NCBI GenBank assembly: GCA_900553705.1
Contig: USEK01000030.1
Coordinates: 1 to 11,505, forward strand
Length of the DNA stretch: 11,505 nt
Origin: an uncultured Collinsella sp.
GTDB taxonomy: Bacteria; Actinomycetota; Coriobacteriia; Coriobacteriales; Coriobacteriaceae
Direction: 5' to 3'
This document shows positions 1 to 7,146 of this stretch, one piece after another. Made by a program: the position numbers and the translations under genes. Below the pieces are notes generated by a model. It saw only the letters and a program-made list of their open reading frames with translations, was not told the DNA's origin and did not search any database. Numbering within the stretch: the stretch's first letter is position 1; each line of letters begins with the position of its first letter.

Positions 1-42
1 TCCTCTACGTCTCGTGGGCTCGGAGATGTGTATAAGAGACAG
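1..42 (+). other. Nextera Read 2/i7 sequencing adapter (artefact)
   Basis: This is not genomic DNA. Positions 9-23 read GTCTCGTGGGCTCGG and 24-42 read AGATGTGTATAAGAGACAG, which together are the Illumina Nextera Read 2 transposase adapter ending in the Tn5 mosaic end. Positions 1-8, TCCTCTAC, sit exactly where the i7 index lies in the library oligo, and I recall this as the adapter-strand sequence of Nextera index N712. Genomic sequence starts at 43. Left unmasked, the pknB reading frame runs on into a spurious LSLIHISEPTRRRG tail. Confidence 0.98.
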
Positions 43-897
43 GGCACCGATGATGCGCGTGGGCTCCGAGACGTTGACGGCACGGCCCGACAGGTAGCTG
101 TTGAGCACCTGACGAAGCTCGTCGGCGGTCTGGAAGCGGTTTGCCGGGTCCTTCTCCATGCACTTGAGGATGATGCGCTCAAGGTCGGCGTCGACACCGG
201 AGTTGATCTGGCTCGGCGGAATAGGCAGCTCGTTGACTTGCTTGAGTGCGACCGAGATGGCGTCGTCACCGTCAAAGGGAACGCGGCCGGTGGCGCACTC
301 GTACATCACGACGCCCAGCGAGTAGATATCCGAGGTGGGGCCGAGGTCCTGACCGCGGGTCTGCTCGGGGCTGACGTAGTGGGCGGTTCCCAGCACGTTG
401 TTGTCTTGCGTGAGGTGGCTGTTCTTGGCGCGCGCGATGCCAAAGTCCATCACCTTGATGTTGCCGTCGGGCAGCACCATGATGTTCTGCGGCTTAATGT
501 CGCGGTGGATGATCTCGTGCTTGTGGGCGACCGAAAGCGCGGAGCTGATCTGCGAGCCGATCTGGGCGACCTTCTTGGGGTCGAGGGCGCCGTGGCTCTT
601 GATGCCGCTCTTAAGGTCGGTGCCGCGCAGGTACTCCATGACGATGTAATAGGTGTCGCCGTCCTTGCCCCAATCGTAGACGCCCACGATATAGGGGGAG
701 GAGAGACCGGCTGCTGCCTGGGCCTCCTGCTTAAAGCGTGCGGCGAAGGTTGCGTCGCCAGCATACTGCGGCAGCATGATCTTGACGGCAACCGTGCGGT
801 CGAGGACCTGGTCCTGTGCACGGTAGACGGTCGCCATGCCGCCTGTTCCCACCTTATCCTTGAGGAGGTATCTTCCCCCGAGGACCCTCTGTTCCAT
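43..897 (-). CDS. pknB: PknB-type serine/threonine protein kinase, C-terminus cut off by contig end
   Basis: Hanks-type kinase that transfers phosphate from ATP to Ser/Thr of cell-wall and division proteins. 285 residues are present and cover a complete catalytic domain at about 10-275: glycine loop GTGGMATVY (17-25), ATP-binding Lys39 in VAVKIM, helix-C Glu58, catalytic HRDIKPQN with Asp133, DFG with Asp151, then an SPEQ motif. The ATG at 897 is preceded by AGGAG five bases upstream. The frame stays open to the adapter junction at 43, so the juxtamembrane part, membrane span and any extracellular PASTA repeats lie outside the window. It follows the rodA-pbpA fusion, the position of pknA/pknB in mycobacteria. 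PknB-family membership is inferred from motifs and context; without the C-terminus PknA versus PknB cannot be decided. A 132-base gap upstream suggests expression partly separate from the genes before it. Confidence 0.93.
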
Positions 898-1029
898 TCC
901 TGCTCCTAACATAACTATTCGCTCAACGATGTGTGTAGTACCTACGATGTGGCCGCTGGGGCCGTGTGGCGCGTTGCCGCTAACTCTTCGGCCGCGGCGC
1001 GCCTCGGGTGTCCGATTCGATCATGGGCA
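898..1029 (-). promoter_or_regulatory. Intergenic leader of pknB with GC-rich hairpins
   Basis: This is the only long gap inside the leftward gene array. On the transcribed (minus) strand, GGCGCG plus CCGC (1003-994) pair with GCGG (980-977) and CGCGCC (973-968): ten GC pairs, one CAA bulge (976-974) and a 13-base loop. A second weak stem GGCC/GGCC lies at 963-951. No U-run follows, so this is not a standard intrinsic terminator. It could damp read-through, protect or mark a processing site, or shape translation of pknB. I could not find a convincing -35/-10 pair for pknB here. Function is inferred only. Confidence 0.35.
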
Positions 1030-1030
1030 T
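980..1030 (-). CDS. Possible 16-codon mini-ORF between rodA-pbpA and pknB
   Basis: An ATG at 1030-1028 overlaps the TGA stop of the rodA-pbpA fusion by one base (TGATG) and opens a frame of 16 codons, MPMIESDTRGAPRPKS, ending in TAG at 982-980. AGGGAG lies a few bases upstream inside the end of the fusion gene, so ribosomes could re-initiate. The frame ends inside the loop and 3' arm of the hairpin at 968-1003, which would allow a leader-peptide arrangement. It may equally be chance; there is no recognisable product. Confidence 0.15.
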   Translation of the reverse strand: MPMIESDTRGAPRPKS

Positions 1031-3900
1031 CACGCTCCCTGTGCGGCAAGCGCCGCGGTCAGGACGATACCGGCGATCTTGGCGGCCTTGACGTCATGCT
1101 TGTCGAAATCCTCCAAGGCCACCGAGATGGCGACCGTGGGTGAATCGTAAGGTGCAAAGCCAACGAACATCGAGTTGACGTTGGTGCCGCCGGTCTCGGC
1201 CGAGCCGGTCTTGCCGGCGACCTTGACGCCGGGGATCTGGGCATCGGTGCCGGTGCCGGACTGGACGACGGCAAGCATGGCCTGCTTGACCTGGTCGGCC
1301 GTGGCGGAGCTGACGGCCTGACCCAGCGAGCGGGACTGCGTGGTCTTGACCACGGTTCCGTCCGGGGCGAGTACCTGGGCTACAAAGTACGGGTCCATGA
1401 CCACGCCGCTGTTAGCGATGGCGGCGGCAATCACGGCGTTTTGCATGACGGTGGTCTGCGGGCCGGGCGTGTGGTCCATGCCGACAGGCTGGCCGGCGCC
1501 GGCCCAGGCGGTCTCCCACTCGGTCATGAGCGACGGGTCGGCCATGATGGAGGCCGCGGAGGTCAGGTCCTGGCCGAGCTTTTGGCCGTAGCCAAAGGCG
1601 TTGGCAAACTGTACGAGCGTGTTTGCGCCAACTTCGTTTGCCACCTGGCCAAAGACGACGTTGGAGGACACGGCAAAGGCCTGCTGCAGGCTGATGGTGC
1701 CGTAGCTCTCGTTGGCATAGTTGGTGACCGGTGCGTTGCCGATGTCCATGGAGCCGGGCGCCTGGTAGGTGCTGGTAAGGCTGGCGGCACCGGTCTCGAG
1801 TGCCGCGGAAAGCGTAACGACCTTAAACGTTGAGCCCGGCGTGTACAGCGCGTCCATGGCGCGATTGTACATGGAGCCGTCCTCGCCGCCGCCCGTCTGC
1901 AGCAGGGCATCGATGTTGGTGTTGTCGTAGGTGGGCGAGCTGGCACATGCGAGCACCGCGCCGGTACGCGGGTCGATGACCACTACAGCGCCCTTAAAGC
2001 CCTTGAGTGCCTGCTCGGCAGCCGTCTGGATGCGCGAGTCGATGGTGAGCTTGGCGGTGTTGCCCGGCTGGGTCTGGCCCGCGAGCGACGCGATGGCGTT
2101 GTTCCAGCTGGAGTAATCCTTAGAGCCGGTGAGCGTGTCGTTCATGACGCTCTCGATGGCGGTGGTGCCATACTGCTGGCTCACGTAGCCAACCACGTGC
2201 GCTGCCAGGTTACCGTTGGGGTAGGAGCGTACGTAGGTGCCGTCCTCCTGTTGCAGCGACTCGGCCAGCGTCACGCCGTCGGACGTGATGATGGAACCGC
2301 GCTGGATGTACTTGGAGCGGGCGATGGTGTGGTTGTTGGTCGGCATGTCCTGATAGTCCTTGGCCTTGATGACCTGGACATAGGTGAGGTTGCCGATAAG
2401 GATGGCGAACAGCGCCGTAAAGGCGAGCACCGCGCGGGTTAGACGGTTGGCGAGCGCCACGCGGCCGAGCACACCGGATTCAGGTGTGTCGAGCAGGCGA
2501 CGGCGCATGCGCGAGCCGACGGAATGGCTGCCGCTGCCGTAGGAAGACGAGGTGGCAAAGCGCGTGCCCGTCGGGGCGGCGGCAGATGCGACCTGATCAT
2601 CGGTGATGGCGGCCATGGTGCCGGTGCCGGTAAGCTCGGCCTCGCGTCCGGTCGCCTCGTCACCGGCGCGCAGCAGGAGCGCGACGATGATAAAGCTCGC
2701 CAGCAGCGAGGAGCCGCCCTGGCTCATAAAGGGCAAGGTGACGCCGGTCAGCGGGATCAGGCGGGTAACGCCGCCAACGATCAAGAAGGCCTGGAAGCTG
2801 ATGGCGGCCGTAAGGCCCGTGGCGCTAAAGGCGGCGAGGTCGGATTTAGCGCGGGCAGCCGTGGTGAGGCCACGCACGGCAAAGAGCATAAACAGGATGA
2901 GCACGGCGCCGCCGCCCAAAAGACCCATCTCCTCGCCGATGGCCGAGAAGATAAAGTCGGACTCGACGACGGGGATGTTGTTGGCCATCCCGTTGCCGAT
3001 GCCAACGCCGACCAGACCGCCGTCGGCAAGCGAGAAGAGCGACTGGACGATCTGGTAGCCCTGGCCCTGGGCGTCCTTAAACGGATCGACCCAAACCTGG
3101 AAACGCACCTGAACGTGCGACAGGAACTTGTAGGCGCCCACGGCTCCAACGGCTAAGAGCGCAAGGCCGATAACGACATACGAAAAGCGCCCCGTGGCAA
3201 CGTAGAGCATCAGCAAGAAGATGGTGTAGAACAGCACGGCCGAACCCAGGTCGCGTTCGAAGACGACGACGAGCAGGCACACACCCCACACGGCAAACAG
3301 CGGCAGCAGCAGTCGCAGGCGAGGGATCTTAAAGCCCAGGATCTTGCGGTTGGAGATGGAGAGTAGCTCGCGGTTCTCGGCCAGGTACCCGGCCAGGAAC
3401 AGCACGATAAAGACCTTGGCGAACTCGCCAGGCTGGATGGTAAAGCCCGCGATGCGAATCCACAGCTTGGAGCCCGAGATCGTGGTGCCGATAAAGATAG
3501 GCAGCATCAGCAGAATGATGCCGATGATGCCAAAGGTGTACTTGTAGCGCATGACCACGTCGAGGTTTTTGACTAGTGCAAGCGTTCCCACCATGAGCGC
3601 CACCGAGACAAACAGGATGATGAGCTGTGAGATGGCGAGAGCGGGGGCGAGACGCGTCACGAACGTGATGCCGATGCCCGAAAGTATAAATACGATGGGC
3701 AGGATGGCGGGGTCGGCACCGGGCGCCAAGATGCGCACGGCAATGTGGGCCGCGGCAAAGGCGGCAAAGAGGCCGATCGGTACGGCGAGCGTCTCAAAGG
3801 AGATGGCAGCGCCCGCGGTGAGGACGTACATCGCATACAGCAGGATGACGGGGAACGCCGAGGCGATGAGCAAGAGCAGCTCGGTGTTGCGGCGACTCAT
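1030..3900 (-). CDS. rodA-pbpA: RodA (SEDS glycosyltransferase)-PbpA (class B PBP transpeptidase) fusion
   Basis: A bifunctional membrane peptidoglycan synthase of 956 residues. Residues 1-412 are a SEDS/RodA domain with about twelve hydrophobic segments, the ERDLGSAV segment, and ESDFIFSAIGEEMG, whose Asp315 I align with the essential catalytic Asp of RodA; this half polymerises lipid II. Residues 413-482 are a Gly/Ser/Thr-rich, probably cytoplasmic linker ending in a basic RMRRR patch. Residues 487-508 are one membrane span. The rest is a class B penicillin-binding protein with RGSI near the domain entry and all three transpeptidase motifs: STFK (nucleophile Ser690, Lys693), SSN (745-747) and KTG (897-899); it cross-links peptides outside the cell. 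I chose ATG 3900 over GTG 3909 because GGGAG (3913-3909) sits eight bases before the ATG but overlaps the GTG. It starts 16 bases after pstP. In mycobacteria rodA and pbpA are two adjacent genes; no stop or frameshift separates them here. Confidence 0.95.
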   Translation of the reverse strand: MSRRNTELLLLIASAFPVILLYAMYVLTAGAAISFETLAVPIGLFAAFAAAHIAVRILAPGADPAILPIVFILSGIGITFVTRLAPALAISQLIILFVSVALMVGTLALVKNLDVVMRYKYTFGIIGIILLMLPIFIGTTISGSKLWIRIAGFTIQPGEFAKVFIVLFLAGYLAENRELLSISNRKILGFKIPRLRLLLPLFAVWGVCLLVVVFERDLGSAVLFYTIFLLMLYVATGRFSYVVIGLALLAVGAVGAYKFLSHVQVRFQVWVDPFKDAQGQGYQIVQSLFSLADGGLVGVGIGNGMANNIPVVESDFIFSAIGEEMGLLGGGAVLILFMLFAVRGLTTAARAKSDLAAFSATGLTAAISFQAFLIVGGVTRLIPLTGVTLPFMSQGGSSLLASFIIVALLLRAGDEATGREAELTGTGTMAAITDDQVASAAAPTGTRFATSSSYGSGSHSVGSRMRRRLLDTPESGVLGRVALANRLTRAVLAFTALFAILIGNLTYVQVIKAKDYQDMPTNNHTIARSKYIQRGSIITSDGVTLAESLQQEDGTYVRSYPNGNLAAHVVGYVSQQYGTTAIESVMNDTLTGSKDYSSWNNAIASLAGQTQPGNTAKLTIDSRIQTAAEQALKGFKGAVVVIDPRTGAVLACASSPTYDNTNIDALLQTGGGEDGSMYNRAMDALYTPGSTFKVVTLSAALETGAASLTSTYQAPGSMDIGNAPVTNYANESYGTISLQQAFAVSSNVVFGQVANEVGANTLVQFANAFGYGQKLGQDLTSAASIMADPSLMTEWETAWAGAGQPVGMDHTPGPQTTVMQNAVIAAAIANSGVVMDPYFVAQVLAPDGTVVKTTQSRSLGQAVSSATADQVKQAMLAVVQSGTGTDAQIPGVKVAGKTGSAETGGTNVNSMFVGFAPYDSPTVAISVALEDFDKHDVKAAKIAGIVLTAALAAQGA

Positions 3901-3908
3901 AAGCGGCA

Positions 3909-3916
3909 CTCCCTTT
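3909..3916 (-). promoter_or_regulatory. Ribosome binding site of rodA-pbpA
   Basis: AAAGGGAG on the minus strand ends eight bases before the ATG at 3900. Its last G is the first base of the upstream in-frame GTG at 3909, so that GTG cannot use it. This fixes the start at 3900. Confidence 0.7.
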
Positions 3917-5716
3917 CTAATTCTTATCGGAGGCTTCGGCCTCGGCGGACTGTTCGGCGGTTTTCTCGGAATCTGATTCGGAGGTCGATCCCTGATTGGT
4001 GTTGTCGCGAATCGTTTGCGCGTCGATCACCTGGCGGGTCTGCTCCTCGTCGATCTGGTGGCGGTACTTGGATATCGTGTCCTGCGCATCGTCGACACTT
4101 GTTTGCGGAATGCCCGCCTTGAGGCGGTTTTGCGTGTCTTCGGGCAGGTCGGACAGCTTGATGCTGGTTTCGCTTTCGAGCCAGTGGAGCTTGAGTCCGA
4201 GTGGCTTGCCGGGCAGGCCGCGCCAGACGGCGACATTGCCCTGGTAGGTACCCAGGTAGTACGAGCCGGTGACACCCGTGTAGGCCCAGATGCCAGCTGC
4301 CAGCACAAAGACGAGGGCCAGGATGGCGGCGATAGTAACGTTGCGGCGACGCACGCGTTGCGCCTCGCGCATGACGCCATCGTCAACCAGGTCAACGACT
4401 ACTACGGTCACGTTGTCGTGGCCGCCGGCGGCAAGCGCCGCGTCCACTAGGTTGTCGACGCAGATTTGCGCGGTTGAGGACTGCGTGGCGATGTTCTCGA
4501 TATCGCTATCGGGAATCATGCTCGAAAGGCCGTCGGAGCACAGGATCAGGCGGTCGCCTTCCTCGATATGCAGAGTGAAGTGGTCGGCATACATGGCGGG
4601 GTCCGAGCCCAGTGCGCGGGTGATGACCGAACGGTTGGGGTGGACGCGAGCCTCGTCTGCCGTGATCTCGCCGGCGTCCACGAGCTCCTCCACGTAGGAG
4701 TGGTCGCGGGTCACGCGGATGAGCGTGCCCTCGTGGAGCAGGTAGGCGCGCGAGTCGCCCACGTGGGCGATGGCGAGCGTATCGTTTTCGATATAGGCGC
4801 AGGTGGCTGTGCAGCCCATGCCGGGCTTGCCCAGGCCGTTCAGGGCCGCCTCGATTACGGCGGCGTTGGCTGCCTCGACGGCTGCGGCCAGGCGTGCTGC
4901 GTCGGCGGACTGTGGGGCCGTCTTGGCTATAGTCTCGACAGCGATAGAAGAGGCTACCTCGCCGGCGGCGTGACCACCCATGCCGTCGCATACGCAAAAG
5001 AGCGGCGACTGCACCAGGTAGGAATCCTCATTGTGCGGGCGCACACAGCCAACGTCGGAGCGGGCGCCCCACATGAGTTGCGTGGTGGTACCGGCATCAT
5101 AGGTCGAGTCGGTCTCGATGCGCTCCTCGGTCAGGGGCTCAAAGCTCATGGTCGAGCCGGGGTCTTTGAGCTTGGCCTCAACGGCAGCAACGTCGATCTC
5201 GGCGGTGTCACCGGGAGAGACGGTGTCGGTCTCGGCGTTTGATTCGGAATTGTCGGTGTCCGGGGAGTCGGGCTCCTCGGACACGCGGGCGGTCGACTCG
5301 TCGTCTTGCGGGCTGACGTCTATAGGCTCGGGCGCCGGCGTAGACGCGGGCGCAACCTCGGATGCCGGGGCTATGGGAAACGCCGGCGCGGCGGGCTCGG
5401 GTGCCGCAAACACCGCAGCGCTCTCGTTGATTGCCGCGGCGACGGGCTCTGCAAAGTGAGCCGGCGCCGGGGTTGCTTCGGGCGCTGTGGGCTGTTCCGC
5501 AGCATGTGCGCCGATGGGCGCCGCTACGGCATCCTCTTCGTCCTCGTTATCGGCGAGATCCGAAATATCATGCGTTACATGCGAAAGAGGCAGGGAGAAC
5601 ACGGTGTCCTCGGGCTCCACGGGTGCGGAGCCCGCCGGAGCGGCGTGGGCCGGCGCAGCTGTGGCGGCGGCCGGTGCCTCGGTCATAGTTGCGGACTTGT
5701 TCTCCTCGTCGATCAT
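3917..5716 (-). CDS. pstP: PstP-type PP2C serine/threonine protein phosphatase, membrane anchored
   Basis: Removes phosphate from Ser/Thr on kinases of this cluster and their targets, using a two-metal PP2C centre. 599 residues. Residues 1 to about 214 are a low-complexity Ala/Pro then Asp/Glu/Ser/Thr-rich region. The PP2C domain (about 216-442) carries RPHNED (Asp231), CDGMGGH (Asp244), HVGDSR (Asp321), TRDHS (336-340), SDG (Asp395) and GGHDN (Asp434). A basic RRR precedes one membrane span at about 460-482. The outer part (483-599) opens with YYLGTYQGNVAVWRG, a pattern usual in PstP extracytoplasmic segments, and ends in a charged tail. The ATG at 5716 overlaps the fhaB stop as ATGA with AAGGTG eight bases before it, which supports the long N-terminus and translational coupling. 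Mycobacterial PstP begins directly with the catalytic domain, so the N-terminal extension is unusual. Family call is secure. Confidence 0.96.
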   Translation of the reverse strand: MIDEENKSATMTEAPAAATAAPAHAAPAGSAPVEPEDTVFSLPLSHVTHDISDLADNEDEEDAVAAPIGAHAAEQPTAPEATPAPAHFAEPVAAAINESAAVFAAPEPAAPAFPIAPASEVAPASTPAPEPIDVSPQDDESTARVSEEPDSPDTDNSESNAETDTVSPGDTAEIDVAAVEAKLKDPGSTMSFEPLTEERIETDSTYDAGTTTQLMWGARSDVGCVRPHNEDSYLVQSPLFCVCDGMGGHAAGEVASSIAVETIAKTAPQSADAARLAAAVEAANAAVIEAALNGLGKPGMGCTATCAYIENDTLAIAHVGDSRAYLLHEGTLIRVTRDHSYVEELVDAGEITADEARVHPNRSVITRALGSDPAMYADHFTLHIEEGDRLILCSDGLSSMIPDSDIENIATQSSTAQICVDNLVDAALAAGGHDNVTVVVVDLVDDGVMREAQRVRRRNVTIAAILALVFVLAAGIWAYTGVTGSYYLGTYQGNVAVWRGLPGKPLGLKLHWLESETSIKLSDLPEDTQNRLKAGIPQTSVDDAQDTISKYRHQIDEEQTRQVIDAQTIRDNTNQGSTSESDSEKTAEQSAEAEASDKN

Positions 5717-6129
5717 CGACGGTTCACCTTCATGACCACGTCGCCAATCTGGACTTCGTCGCCCTCGCGCAGCGTTGCGGGCTCAACAAGCTGGCGGCCG
5801 TTGACGAGCGTGCCGTTAAGCGAGTTGAGGTCCTCGATGATGAGCGCCGGGCCCTGCAGCGAAAAGCGCGCATGTGAGGCCGAGACGAACGGTTCGTTGA
5901 TGCAGATGTCCGAAGATGGCGAGCGACCGACGATGACGGGGCCGAGCATGTCTACGTGGATGCCGCGGATACCGCGCGGACCCTTGTCCACATCAATCGT
6001 CCAGATAGCCGAGTCGCGGCGCTGCCCGCGCACAAGTCCCACGCCGGTCTTCATGACGGCGAACAGGAAGATATAGAGCAGGGCGACCAGGACGATGCGG
6101 CCTGCAAAAAGGACGATATCGATGTTCAT
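5713..6129 (-). CDS. fhaB: FhaB/FipA-type FHA domain protein with N-terminal membrane anchor
   Basis: Phosphothreonine reader at the membrane; relatives recruit phosphorylated partners of septal and lateral wall synthesis. 138 residues: one membrane span at about 5-26, a short basic stretch, then an FHA domain (about 55-138) with the expected binding residues GRS (68-70), SASH (Ser83-His86) and NSLNGTLVNG (102-111). Length matches the small FhaB family. The ATG at 6129 follows the fhaA stop by six bases, with AGGGGA overlapping the end of fhaA as ribosome site, and its TGA overlaps the pstP start. Such packing between fhaA and pstP is the standard actinobacterial order. Which phosphoprotein it binds cannot be read from the sequence. 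Confidence 0.95.
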   Translation of the reverse strand: MNIDIVLFAGRIVLVALLYIFLFAVMKTGVGLVRGQRRDSAIWTIDVDKGPRGIRGIHVDMLGPVIVGRSPSSDICINEPFVSASHARFSLQGPALIIEDLNSLNGTLVNGRQLVEPATLREGDEVQIGDVVMKVNRR

Positions 6130-6135
6130 AAGCGA

Positions 6136-7146
6136 CTATCCCCTAAATTCAAAGGTGCTCAGGCCAAACGTCAGCAGATCGCCGTTGCGCAGCGGGCAGC
6201 GCGTAATGCGGCGGTTGTTGACGAGCGTGCCGTTGGTGGAATTGAGGTCCTCGATCGACCAATCCGAGCCCGTAAAGGTGAGCTGGGCGTGGCGGCGCGA
6301 CACGTTGGGGTCGCGCAGGGCAATGTCGGAAACTGAGCGCTCGCGACCGATGGTCACCTGTGCGGAGGTGATGCTATGGCTCTCGCCGCTCACGACGTCG
6401 ACGAGCTGGGCGAGCGGGCGCTGCGGGGCACGAGTGCTCGCCATGTTGGAGGCGATGCCGGCTGCGGCACCTAGGCCCACGGCGGCACCGGTCGCGGCGG
6501 CTCCGCCCATGCCGGCAAGCGCGTCGCGCGAGACGGTCTGCGGCACCGGGATAGGAGCGGCGGGGTCGGGGACGCTAGGCGCGAAGGGATCTGCCACGGC
6601 AAGCGGGTCGGGAGCGGCGGCGCGAGGCGTCGGCTGCTGCTGGGGCATGGCGGCGGGGCGCTGCTGCTGCGGGGCAGCAAACTGCTGCTGGCCGGCGCGC
6701 GGGGCGCTGGCGGCACGGCTTGCCGCGGAGTTGTTCTGGCCCAGGCCGTTTTGATAGGCGCGCTCTTCTTCGTACAGGCGGCCGAGCGTGGGGGCATCGA
6801 CGTTCTCGGCAAAGACCGAGAACTTGCCGGCGCGCAGCTGCGGATCGATCATAAAGCGCACGAGGGGCTCGCCGACAAAGACATAGCGGCGCTTTTCGGC
6901 CTGCGCCTTCACAAACTCGCGGACCTCGCGCGAAAGCTCGGGGTAGAACGGGGCGAGCATGGGATCGTCGTCGGCGGCGATAAGGATGGTATAGAGTGCC
7001 GGCGCCGTGTTGACGCCGTTAATCACCAGAGTCTGATCCTCCATGTCGCGAGCGGCCTGCTTGGCAAGCTTCTTAAAGGAGAACGGGGCACGGGTGGCAC
7101 CGAAGATGCCGGCCACGTGGTCCTCGAAGATGTTCAGGAAGTTCAC
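6136..7146 (-). CDS. fhaA: FhaA-type FHA domain protein (DUF3662-FHA)
   Basis: Cytoplasmic phosphothreonine reader; in mycobacteria FhaA binds the phosphorylated pseudokinase domain of MviN/MurJ and modulates wall synthesis. 336 residues: an N-terminal DUF3662-like domain (about 1-125, opening MNFLNIFEDHVAGIFG), an Ala/Pro/Gln-rich flexible linker (about 130-245) and a C-terminal FHA domain (about 250-336) with GRE (267-269), NVSRRH (Ser283-His286) and NSTNGTLVNN (302-311). The start is GTG 7146, overlapping the stop of the upstream kinase as GTGA, with GGAGAG nine bases ahead; translation is probably coupled. The linker is rich in CAG/CTG-type Gln codons but not a perfect repeat. Domain order and length match FhaA. 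No MviN-like pseudokinase is visible in this window, so its partner here is open. Confidence 0.95.
   Translation of the reverse strand: MNFLNIFEDHVAGIFGATRAPFSFKKLAKQAARDMEDQTLVINGVNTAPALYTILIAADDDPMLAPFYPELSREVREFVKAQAEKRRYVFVGEPLVRFMIDPQLRAGKFSVFAENVDAPTLGRLYEEERAYQNGLGQNNSAASRAASAPRAGQQQFAAPQQQRPAAMPQQQPTPRAAAPDPLAVADPFAPSVPDPAAPIPVPQTVSRDALAGMGGAAATGAAVGLGAAAGIASNMASTRAPQRPLAQLVDVVSGESHSITSAQVTIGRERSVSDIALRDPNVSRRHAQLTFTGSDWSIEDLNSTNGTLVNNRRITRCPLRNGDLLTFGLSTFEFRG

Noticed and set aside
58..71. Genomic CGTGGGCTCCGAGA closely resembles adapter CGTGGGCTCGGAGA at 13-26, suggesting mispriming
   Set aside because: The genomic junction lies directly at the mosaic end, as in transposition, and the stretch reads correctly in the pknB frame. 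The 13/14 match is most likely coincidence.
28..909. Long plus-strand open frame antisense to pknB
   Set aside because: It begins inside the adapter (YKRQ is a mosaic-end translation) and mirrors the minus-strand kinase, whose motifs are unmistakable. High GC opens antisense frames.
2524..3156. Plus-strand open frame of about 210 codons antisense to rodA-pbpA
   Set aside because: No recognisable domain, biased Gly/Asp/Lys composition, and no support against the intact fusion gene on the other strand.
3901..3909. GTG at 3909 as start of rodA-pbpA
   Set aside because: It overlaps the only ribosome site; ATG 3900 has correct spacing.
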